Below are positions 1 to 25,662 of a stretch of 64,000 nucleotides of DNA, one piece after another. The stretch comes from Nectonema munidae. Its lineage: Eukaryota; Nematomorpha; Nectonematoida; Nectonematidae. The first letter of the stretch is position 1; the number at the start of each line of letters is the position of its first letter. The position numbers and the translations under genes were made by a program. The notes beneath the pieces were generated by a model that saw only the letters and a list, made by a program, of their open reading frames with translations, was not told the DNA's origin and made no database searches. Where the stretch lies: positions 62,001 to 126,000 of the forward strand of contig JAUIRK010000857.1 in the NCBI GenBank assembly GCA_030549495.1. Direction: 5' to 3'.

Positions 1-33
1 CCACCCTAATGCCAATTTCTAAATCCGCCCCTG
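1..33. repeat. Possible terminal fragment of a hAT-type element
   Basis: The first bases end in TTTCTAAATCCGCCCCTG, whose reverse complement starts CAGGGGCGGATTTAG. This resembles the CAGGGGCG-type inverted terminus of the complete hAT element at 22919-25654. The rest of the element would lie outside the window, so neither a target duplication nor the other end can be checked. Confidence 0.35.
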
Positions 34-598
34 CTATCAGATTAAGGCTTATTTGAAATATTTAATATTTAATATTTACTTCGATTCAAATTGTCTTAAG
101 AAACTTTCGAAAATCATATATATTTTTAATGATAAACTTTTATTCAGTCTCATGTCATGGAAGCGGCTTTTAGGCATTATGAATTGTTTATACCTTTAAT
201 TGTAAAAAGTTCACATTTAGATAAATAATTACTTATTTATTCATAAAACTATTTAACTTTTGTGGTCATGAGCGCAAAATATACAATTTTTACAGTTGGT
301 TAAATATGCAATTCTCTAGCAACTCGTAGATGTCTTACTTTGTAATTGGCCCATCATCTACTATTTTAGATAATGAATTCAAAAGGATTTTTTGAATTTT
401 CTAAGCATTTATTGTCAAAATAGGATCAACTTTCTTAAAAAGCTATTTTTTGATTAGCTTGTATTAATGATTTTTCTGATTTAAAAACAGGAATTTCACA
501 GATAGTTTGAATAACTATATTTTTCTAACGGAAACTTAAATTTAGATTAAAAATAATTTTTTTATAAATTTTTTATTTTCTTTTTTGACTAATCTAAA

Positions 599-16833
<16,235 letters not shown>

Positions 16834-17765
16834 AGCAGAATGACTCCTCCTTATTGATGATGACTACAACGCACATTCAACGAATTGATTCTTCCTTTCT
16901 GTATCAAAAATGGTGTTTTTCATTCCATTTCTTTCTTTTTGTATCTTTCACTCATGAAACTCATTGATTACTATCATCTTTTTTATATTGTTGATTTTCT
17001 ATTTAAAGTAGAGAGAGAGAGAGAGAGGATAGTCCTATTGAATGTTATTTCACCTTTTTACGTTTCTTGTAGGTATAATGCATACTACATATTTAAAAAA
17101 CTTATCAAAATAAATTTTTATTTACACCCAACCAACAATCCCTTCTTTAAAGTGATAATATATATTGAAAGCTTCTTCTACTTCGTTTATACATTCGGCA
17201 CTTTGAATAAAGATTTGAAATCCAATGTCATTTTATTCTGACTTCTGTACATTTGCAAAACATCAAAAAGTATGTTTTGTTAGACTAATATTTCCATAAC
17301 TACTATTTATGAAATATAAGCATATTACATACGCGTATGACCCAGATCGCTAGGTGAAGGATATTATTTTATTTTATATGAAAATAAAATGGCTTGACCA
17401 GAAAACTTGTAAAAAATAAGTCCTTTAAATTCTGTTATACCTGCGGCGAATACACCATAGTTGCAAACAGGAAATCAGTCACAAGTTGTGTAAAGCATGC
17501 TTATCGAGTACACTGTCTTCGATGTTTACAAGGTCTAACATATAATACCTGATTTTAGGTCCGTTTTTGTACTGAATCCAAAAAGCATGCTTATTTTACT
17601 CAATCAGATCAGGTATAATTAAACATTAGCGCATTAAAAATGTCCTCAATTCCGATCTATTTGTACGTGAATAAAACGCAATATTAAAAATATTAGACTG
17701 ATTTATTCCAAGAAGGCCTACAAAATATTTTGAATAGATAGCAAGAAGAGTATAATTAACTACGG
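16834..17765. other. GOLPH3 3' flank
   Basis: Probable 3' UTR and downstream spacer. It has a (GA)n microsatellite at about 17011-17028 and AT-rich DNA. Open frames here (for example near 16885-17241) are AT-driven, with no recognisable protein. Confidence 0.5.
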
Positions 17766-17769
17766 AAGT

Positions 17770-18700
17770 TAGTCATGGCTGAGCAAACTGCGCATCCCTC
17801 TTTAGGCACCAACAGTAGTCGGCCAGAAAGTTGACATCTCATCGGCCTTGATAGCGTTCCTCCATAATACTGATATCTTGGTGAAAGCGCTCACCCTGTT
17901 CTTCACTGAAGTCTCCACAATTCTCTGGAAAATAGTCCAGATGAGACCGGAGGAAGTGCATTTTCACTGACATGCGCGCACCAAGTTGGCGAAAATTCTA
18001 CATTAACTCATCAACCACCTTCTGATACTGACTTAAGGAACTACTAGGCAGAGAGTGCATCATTGAAACTAGTATCCTTGATGAGTTTCCTTATTTGAGG
18101 ACCATCAAATATACCTGCCTTAATTTTCTTCATGCTTTTTCGTTGAAACTTCTGATGGAGGAAAGGCAAATGCACCTTCCCTGTCCAATGCCTTTACAAA
18201 GTTCTTCATAAGACCGAGTTTGATGTGGAGGGTGGAAGCAATATTTTGCTCGGTTCAACCAGAGGGTGAGACAAAACGTTGTGTGACCCAGGTTTTAATC
18301 CTTGTCTTGATGGCCGCTCTTGTCTGACATAATGCTGGTCATCAGCACGGCTATCCCATAAGCATGGATACTTTGTGTAACCACGTTGAAGTCCTAGGAT
18401 GAGTCCAACAACTTTAAGATCTCCATAGATCAGCCATTTGTTTCTGGTAGTTCAGAGCAGACAACAGACGTTCTGTGCTTTTGTGGGATTCTTTCATTTC
18501 ATATGTGTGCCCAAAAGGAATGGATGAAAACTCGTTTCCGATATTCAGAAGAACTACTTTGAAATTTCTGTTAGATGAGTCAATGAAAAGTCTCCATTCC
18601 ATAGCATCATACTTCAAGCCGAGTAATTCAATCAGGTCAGCATATATAGGTTAGAATATGCTTTTTCTAAACTGTTGGTCGCAATCAAGGTCTAATAAGC
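17770..18700 (-). pseudogene. Relic of an unclassified repetitive protein family
   Basis: The minus strand reads, in order, WRLFIDSSNRNFKVVLLNIG, IPFGHTYEMKESHKSTERLL, later GARMSVKMHFLRSHLDYFPE, SEEQGERFHQDISIMEERYQ and VNFLADYCWCLKRD. From memory these blocks belong to a large repetitive protein family found in many arthropods and other invertebrates, usually annotated as uncharacterised. I treat it as element-derived, of unknown class. It is clearly broken, with several interruptions. No terminal repeats were found. Confidence 0.6.
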
Positions 18701-18814
18701 TCATTCGGTACTCTGGCATTTGGTTCAACAAAACTTTTTCCAAACAATAATGATTGTGAAAAGTGAATATAAAATAATTTTTTTACAAATAAAATCAACT
18801 TTTTGAAGGATTTA

Positions 18815-20233
18815 CAGGTCATTTTTTGGTTGTGGACACTTCAATAATAAGGACACCTTGCTATAATGGATAGTTTTGAAATGACCGTTCAATTTTACAT
18901 ATAATACATAGAAAATGAAGCTCGATAATAAGGACACCTCACTACTCTGGACAATGGACGCAAGTAAACCGATTTTAAAATAAAACCTTGATAATGAGGA
19001 GACTATCATTTTAGTAAAACGCAAAATTACAAGCATCTGTTTTCGTTTTACAAGACTTATTACAACTGAAAAAAGCTTCTGGTCAACATTTTTGATAATG
19101 GTGTTTGCAGAAGTAGTTTGGTGATGATGTTAGTAGTTAATATAGCAAGTAGATGTAGTTAGCAGAGATTTCATAGCGGTGTAATAATGTTAATCTTGTT
19201 GAATTAGTTGTGTTTTAGCAGCGAAAAGTATACCATAAGCTAACACATGAATCTTACAGTGCATACCATAAACCACATGCTTCCGATTCAATCATCCTAT
19301 GTAGAGCATACATCATTACAACTTTACATATTTGTATCAAGCATACATTGATACGACGATGATGTGAACTTTTTTTTGTCTCATTCATCATGACCCATAT
19401 CACCAATAAAAACTGTAGTAAATGTGTAAGATTATATCGCATAAGTCATCTCTTCGTTTCTAACTAGCACAGTATTTTGCATATTTTTAATAAAAACTTA
19501 TCTTTTTTTATGTCTAATGAAACAAAGCTTTTCGTGTCTCAAAGGACGGAGTTTACTCTTGATAAAAAAATTGAAATTATAAAAGCGTCTCAATCCTCTA
19601 AAACCAGTGCTCGAAAATTAGCGGCTCAGTTCAAATGCAGTAAAGTCTTGAAGTGCTTCCAAAAAAGTGGTTTTATGTTAACTCAAGAGCCTGTAGAAGA
19701 TCAAGAAATCGATGATCATTTTGTAGAATTGATTGAATCCACTGCAAAAGTATTCAATATTTCAGATGTAATGGAGCAACAGAATTACGTATCTTATGAT
19801 AACAGAATTCTATCTTGTGAGGATTTTAACGATCAAAATAATGAAATCAATTCTAAAGAAGCTGAAGATGAAAAACATGAAAGTGAAGAAGATGAGCAAG
19901 AAGATATGAAATCTGATTCAATTGGAACATTTTTTTTGTTTGAACAAAGGTTTGAATGAGGTTTTTTCTTCTTTATCTTTAATTTAAACACAACTCAAAG
20001 TTTCATTTTTGTCAATAAAAGTTTTTCATCTTTTTTATATTAATTACTAATATTTACTATTTAAAGCATGTATTTTTACCACTAAGATTGTTTAATAAAC
20101 GTATAACCGTATTCTCAAAAGGTATAACTCTAAATGGAAACTTTCCTGACTCAATCTTGGTAATAGGGACACCTCGCTAATGTGGACATTTAGGCGTAAA
20201 CTTTTGGGTGTCCACACTATCAAGGTTTCACTG
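18815..20233 (+). mobile_element. Non-autonomous Tigger/pogo element with TA target duplication
   Basis: The element begins CAG after TA (18813-18814) and ends CTG before TA (20234-20235), the standard pogo-type arrangement. The right terminus, reverse-complemented, is CAGTGAAACCTTGATAGTG followed by TGGACACCC. The left terminus is diverged but keeps TTGTGGACAC. Subterminal repeats of the form ATAAGGACACCTxGCTA occur at the left (about 18850 and 18915) and right (about 20165). The only coding piece is the ORF at 19477-19959, which lacks the catalytic domain. Confidence 0.8.
19477..19959 (+). CDS. Internally deleted Tigger/pogo transposase ORF (HTH plus acidic tail)
   Basis: Open frame of 160 residues; a second ATG at 19510 is the more likely start (MSNETKLF). 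Residues about 26-56 (FTLDKKIEIIKASQSSKTSA, then RKLAAQFKCSK) are the N-terminal Psq-type helix-turn-helix of pogo/CENP-B-like transposases. From about residue 57 the sequence jumps to VLKCFQKSGF and an acidic tail like the C-terminal end of Tigger transposases. The second HTH and the DDE domain are missing. The frame is open across the deletion point. It cannot be a transposase; a DNA-binding remnant is possible but there is no evidence of expression. Confidence 0.65.
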   Translation: MHIFNKNLSFFMSNETKLFVSQRTEFTLDKKIEIIKASQSSKTSARKLAAQFKCSKVLKCFQKSGFMLTQEPVEDQEIDDHFVELIESTAKVFNISDVMEQQNYVSYDNRILSCEDFNDQNNEINSKEAEDEKHESEEDEQEDMKSDSIGTFFLFEQRFE

Positions 20234-20235
20234 TA

Positions 20236-22432
20236 CATCATTATAAATTGATGTATTTCGGAAAATATCTGTTTATTAAAATCGTTTTCGGCCAAATGTC
20301 CAGCCACGGCTCATGTTGTATACATTTGGAAGAATGAAAACTGCTCGCTATAGACAATTGATTGTTAGCGTAGATTTGATTGTAAATAGTTCTCTATTCT
20401 ATTCGCTTTAGATTCGTATTTATATTTCATTTATAGAAGACGGGTACGAAAATAATAATGAGAAAATAAATTAGAAAGACGAATTTTATAAAATTTATTT
20501 AAAAAGGCGTTAAAATCTTTTAGAAAAGTGAACTTGATTAAAAAATTGCACACCCTTGAGATCTTGTGTTATTGCGTATTGTTGGTTGATGGTTTGGAAA
20601 AATGCGATTTAGACATCGTCAGAATGACTTCGTTAAGTAGAGCATTCGTGTCATTTAGAGAAGAGTGAATGGAAAGTACTTCTAAAATAAATAAAAATGA
20701 CGTCTTCACTTTATCCTAAGTGAAAATAGAGAAATCAAGTCTACACTCGACGCTTCACGTATTAACAACTCGCCCACCGTTTATAGAGAGGGGGAAATGT
20801 CCTTGAGAGAAAAAGCCCATTTCTAATTGGTTTATAGATATACTCATACAAAAATGTTCGTTATACAAGAAGTGCTATCTTACCGTTAGAAACGGCAGCT
20901 GTTTTTGGTCATACTTTTTGTGTGTAAATTAATAGGCAGAGGAAAGATCTGTCCAGCGACTTTTCGATAATGGCCAAGAAAATAATAATAATAATAATAT
21001 GGCCTTTTGATAAATCAGTAATGTGACTGACTCCCAGGCAATTTCTTCTCAATCTAAAAGCTTAACTTATAATCACTTATTAGGTCATTTTAGTAATTAT
21101 TTTAATTAGCTAGATAGTTAATTATTAGTCAGTTCATTCTTTAGTTAATTTTAACAAATCGAGAGACGAATGCGCTAGATCATATTTTTTAATGAACAGG
21201 TAAAAATTGAAATTGCTATTCCAAAAAAGTATCATCTAAGAAAATTTGTTAAAAAGACGTTTTATAGTTTAGTTTTGAATAAATATCTAAATTTTGAATG
21301 CTTGTGCAATAATCCCGAATTGAATTCTTTTCAGACAATAGATTTATAATATACACCAGTGTTTCCTAACTGAGTCCAAGTGACAGAAAAGATCAGGGTT
21401 CATGCGTCTATTTTTGGGCCAAAAAGTGCAACAGGGAATGTCCTTCAACCATTTCTAATATATGAAGAAAATTTGTTGACTGTTTTGTTGAAATTAGGTT
21501 TAGCGTTTTGGTCGGTTTGCGTGTGGGGCTCGGACTTGAGTATATTTCAAAAACAACTCGAACAAAATAGCTCTAGATCTTCACAGAATGAAAAAATATT
21601 TAAAGTATAGGAGAGATTAATTACAAGACCTACTAGCTATGAAGAGGTGTGATGAATGACTGCTTTCCCAATTGTAATTCAAAAAAGTTTTGTTTGAATT
21701 AAATGAACTATAAATCATTTTTTGACTCAAAAATATAAATATGCCAGGATAAACTTGATTTTCAAAATGAATTTAAATGTTTTGAACTAAATATGCCAGA
21801 TTTCTTGCAAAACCGAACCTAAAACTTGTATTGCAGCTGAAAGATGTTCTAATGCTGAGTTGTTTGTAACGAAAGTTCGTTTTTCTCTTGCAAAAATTAC
21901 GCGCTATAATTTTTTCATGAATGTTTCGAGGGAAAAAATTAAAATATAAATGTAAAGATACCTTGAATCAATTTTATTTTTTACATAACATTCAAAAAAG
22001 GCATATTTCAAGATGAAACAGCATCATAGTGAAGTTGCATCACTGCATGTTTTTATGATCTACTTAAACAATGTGAAGTTAGGTGCATTTGGTAGTATTA
22101 CATTTCAGAGAAAATGTCACACAAGAAAAATAATTTTTACGAAACAAAGACACTCTTAATAACGGGACATATTTTGAGGATCATCTATTATAAGTAGACT
22201 CTCTTTAAATTTATCCTTTTCGGCGGCAAATTTATTTAGGATGGAAAGAAATGGCATCATGTTTTCTAAGCCATATAAATATCATTTTAGATTAAAAATA
22301 TGAGAATAACGTGAGTTTTACTCGCGTCTAATCAAGTTGTGCGATCAAAACTCCAGTTGAATTTTTGCAGCCTTTAAATAGTGTCACAAATTAAGTTTAA
22401 AATAGAACGATTCAGAACAAGTTTCTTTAAAA
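20236..22432. other. Intergenic, no gene recognised
   Basis: AT-rich spacer with an AAT microsatellite around 20980-20999 and scattered short open frames without recognisable similarity. Confidence 0.5.
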
Positions 22433-22615
22433 ATGGCGTCTAAGCCATTAACTTTCTACTTATTAGCTGTAATATTGAATGTTAATGCATATTCTGCATT
22501 AGCATTCACTGAATCGCTACATCTTATACAAAAAGTAGAGAGTAGGGTTTCTTTCTTGCAAAAATTTAAAACATACCAGATTCTAAAGATGACAATCTTT
22601 TTTCATAATCGCTAA
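22433..22615 (+). CDS. Possible first exon encoding a signal peptide (weak)
   Basis: The frame starts MASKPLTFYLLAVILNVNAY, then SALAFTES, which looks like a secretory signal with an A-x-A cleavage site. A purine-rich context precedes the ATG. No convincing donor or following exon was found and the tail of the frame is low-information, so this may be chance. Listed only as a candidate. Confidence 0.2.
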   Translation: MASKPLTFYLLAVILNVNAYSALAFTESLHLIQKVESRVSFLQKFKTYQILKMTIFFHNR

Positions 22616-22910
22616 AGTCTTTTTTTTGGTTACAGTTTACCTAAAGAAAAAAAGAAAATTATGAAAATAAAAAGTTATACAAATGACAGACAAGTCTTAT
22701 AGATGTAATGTCGAAGGTGGACAAAGCTTATTGACGAATTTACAATAATTGGATTATGATGATGCATTTAAAATGACATATTAGACCACAGCCTGGTTTT
22801 TCTAGACTTGTCGCGTAAATATTTGTATAGCTTTACTTTTTTCACTCAGACCGAATAAATTTGCTACATTATTTTTAAAGAAATGTAATGAAATTGACGC
22901 TATTTTCAAT

Positions 22911-22918
22911 TTTGAAAT
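22911..22918. repeat. hAT target-site duplication, left copy
   Basis: TTTGAAAT directly before the CAGGGGCGC terminus; identical to 25655-25662. Confidence 0.85.
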
Positions 22919-22934
22919 CAGGGGCGCGCATCCG

Positions 22935-23031
22935 GGGGGCGACCGCCCCCCCCCCCCCCCCCCATGTGTTTTCCGGGGGGGGGGGGGGGGGGGCGAAAAT
23001 GACCTTCGCCCCCCCCCCCCCCCCCCCCCCC
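22935..23031. repeat. Opposed poly-C and poly-G tracts
   Basis: A C run of about 19, then a G run of about 20, then a C run of about 22, separated by short unique spacers. The opposed tracts can pair with each other or form G-quadruplex/i-motif structures. Exact lengths are unreliable in any assembly. Confidence 0.85.
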
Positions 23032-23454
23032 AATAATTTTCTATAAGTAAGAGTTGCTGCTTGTTTATAAAACATGTATGATGATCATGATATCTATGTA
23101 TGAATCATGTATGAAGAATGGAGACTTTCGAATCAATCAAACATCACATGCCAAGCTGCTCTGAAATTCCTATCGAACTTCAATATGTGCTTCAATATGC
23201 AACAATAAGTAAGCAATGTTTATCACAGTGTCTCCTCTTTATAGTATTTTTGGGCAAACACATGTTGATGATCCACTAGATTTTCTCATCTGTCACAGTG
23301 ATTCTCTTTATGTCTCCTCTGTTTTTCTCTTCGGCTTTCTCTGCTAAAACTCAACCATTCACTCAAGCTCTCTTCTTTCATTCAAGCCCTCTTCTCTCAT
23401 TCAAGCCCTCTTCTCTTATTAAGCCTTCCTATCTCATTCAGTTCTCTTCTCTCC

Positions 23455-23520
23455 AGTGACGTAGCTAGGATGGGGCATGAGGGGCCGTGCCCACACTCCT
23501 ATGTACCGCATGGTGCCCCA
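23455..23520 (+). repeat. CAGTGACGTAGCTAGG-type element end
   Basis: CAGTGACGTAGCTAGG is the kind of terminus seen on many hAT-like MITEs. No matching inverted end was found downstream, so it may be a truncated insertion inside the larger hAT element. Confidence 0.35.
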
Positions 23521-24105
23521 TGCAACTTATGCGATATCAGTTTTTGAAAATTTCTCCAATGAAAGGATCAAGAAAGTATACAAAATGTTGCTCACATTTT
23601 TTGTTTTTAAATTGTGCCCCCCCCCCCCCCCCCCCCCCAATTACAATTGTTACAATTTTATATCAATGAATATTGTTAGACTCGCGCTAAGAATTTTTTT
23701 CAACAAACGTCATTTATAAAAATCACTACGTTTGTTACATTTGAAAACTTTTATTTTTTCGAGTCAAGAAATTTTTTTAATAGCTATTTGGGAATGAATA
23801 TTTTGACTAGCTATTCGGGTTAAAAGCAAGAATACTCTATTTTCTTAATATTTGAGCAGAGATATCTTTTATAATGTTCGATTGTTAAATTTTATAAGTA
23901 ACAATGTACATAATCAAATACCTTTTTTAAAGAAAATTTGTTAATTATTATAGTAAAAATATAATATCGAAACAAAACGTTTCAGTTGTTAAAAATGTAC
24001 TTGATCTATTATTTATGACAGCTGTCAGAATTTTATTTGTAGACAAATATTCAAAAAAAACGCAATGGTTTTCTTTTCTCGTATACTTTGATTTATGTTA
24101 GTTTA

Positions 24106-25540
24106 GTCCTCGGACATTTCGCCCTATTATTTTCATAAGACAGTTCGTCCCATGGACAATTCGCCCCATTATTTTCATAAGACAGTTCGTCCCATGGACA
24201 ATTCGCCCCATTATTTTCATAAGACATTTTGTTTCATGGACAATTCGTCCCGTTATTTTCATAAGATATTTTGTCTCATGGACAATTCTAAAAAATTAAG
24301 AGATAAAATGATTAATTTGAAATAATTTAATAGAGATAAAATAAACAAGAATATAAAATTTTTTAATAATTTTACACATTTAATAAACAAAGATGGATGA
24401 AACAAATAGCCTATGAGACAATTTGTCCAGGGGGAAATTGTTTTTGGGGCGAAATGTCTATCGACCGTTAGATTAAATAATTTTTTAATTAAAAGGGCTA
24501 GCTACTTAAATGTTGGCTTTTGCTGTTTATAAAAATTTGAAAATATCAAATAAACTCTAAATCTTTATGCCTCCTATTATTTTGAAATTATTCTGAGAAC
24601 AGACGGTCCCATTTTAAAATAGTGAAAATTGCTTTATTAGTTTATTTTGTTTCCTTTCTCTCTTATGTTAATTATGTAGCAAATTTTTTAATTTTGAGTA
24701 AAAGGTAAGGTGCAGCGGGTGTATTTTCATTGACAAGGCACTGAGGTACCGCTTATGTCAAACTATGAACAAATTCGTATCGATGAGGAATCGAATCCAG
24801 AGGCTTCCGTGCTAAGTCCATCATCTCAACCAACCTGCCATGCCACCCATAGAGTATGCTGTAGGGGGGTACGTCAAATTAGTTTCCAAAAACTTAAGTT
24901 CTACCCTAAAATTTTTTAGTTTTTGTTGAGGCTCTATAACTTTTTCTGATAAACTTTTTTTCCTTAAAATTTATTATAAAAGGCAAATCATTGCAAAATG
25001 TTAAAAGTTATTTTACTTTTTGTGGCTTGTATCAATTTAGCTTTTAAACTATTTTTGAATGATGCTGAGTAAAATGAAATAATAAGATCTTAATTTTTTC
25101 TTTACACAATTATAATTTCATTTTATACACTTGCCCCTGAATCAATCACATTTTTTGATATAAACATCGCAGGGTGTCTAGTAGACTCTTTGCCTTTAGA
25201 CTACATTCACTCATAAAACCATTTAACCTTCAGTTATTTGTTTTCTCTATGAAATATCCTTCATCAATTCCTGTAATGTGCCTGGTAGACTACTTCATTT
25301 TTCAAATGAAAAGCCTATTCCACCCCCTAACAATTTTGGATTTTTTTAAACTAGTGTATATTCTGCAAACTTAATTAAAATATTTTCGCTGGAAGTATAG
25401 TATTTAAATTCACAAATTTTGTAGAAAAAAATATAAAGTCTATGAAAATAATGGGGCGAATTGTCCATGGGACGAGCTGTTTTATGAAAATAATGGGGCG
25501 AATTGTCTTATAAAAAGAATGGGGCGAAATGTCTGAGGAC
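24106..25540. mobile_element. Nested element with long inverted ends made of 42-bp tandem units
   Basis: The left end (GTCCTCGGACATTTCGCCC) runs into about four tandem units of 42 bp (24112-24287) built around GGACAATTCGCCCCATTATT, then TTCATAAGACAGTTCGTCCC. The right end (25438-25540) is the inverted equivalent, closing GGGGCGAAATGTCTGAGGAC. A further internal end-like motif (GGGGCGAAATGTCTATCGAC) sits near 24448-24467. No coding region. The target duplication is not clear. The SINE at 24705-24865 lies inside. Confidence 0.65.
24705..24865 (-). repeat. tRNA-derived SINE, copy B
   Basis: Minus-strand SINE of the family at 28615-28778. It shares the tail (TCAAACTATGAACAAATTCG on +), the B-box region (GGAATCGAATCCAG on +) and the head (TCTCAACCAACCTGCC on +). 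More diverged than copies C and D. Confidence 0.6.
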
Positions 25541-25654
25541 CTTTTAAAGGATTGCTTGAATATTTGGTCTCCCGTGGTATTTCCAGACCACTAATTTTGA
25601 AAATTGCAACAAAAAAATTTTGCCCCCCAATAATTTTGAGGATGTGCGCCCCTG

Positions 25655-25662
25655 TTTGAAAT
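25655..25662. repeat. hAT target-site duplication, right copy
   Basis: TTTGAAAT, identical to 22911-22918. Confidence 0.85.

Larger units (their letters stand above)
22919..25654. mobile_element. hAT-type non-autonomous element with perfect 8-bp TSD
   Basis: Left terminus CAGGGGCGCGCATCC and right terminus (reverse complement) CAGGGGCGCACATCC are 15-bp inverted repeats with one mismatch. They are flanked by identical 8-bp TTTGAAAT duplications, diagnostic of hAT transposition. The 2736-bp body has no hAT transposase. It contains homopolymer C/G tracts at 22935-23031, another poly-C tract at about 23618-23638, a nested element at 24106-25540 and a SINE at 24705-24865. The two CCCCAATAATTTT motifs (about 23029 and 25624) suggest that more than one related element is layered here. 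Confidence 0.85.

Noticed and set aside
16885-17241. 118-residue open frame rich in F, I, L and Y
   Set aside because: AT-driven composition with a (GA)n microsatellite in the middle (RERERE); no similarity or splice context.
22875-23075. Glycine/proline-rich open frame
   Set aside because: Produced by poly-G/poly-C runs in the hAT subterminal region.
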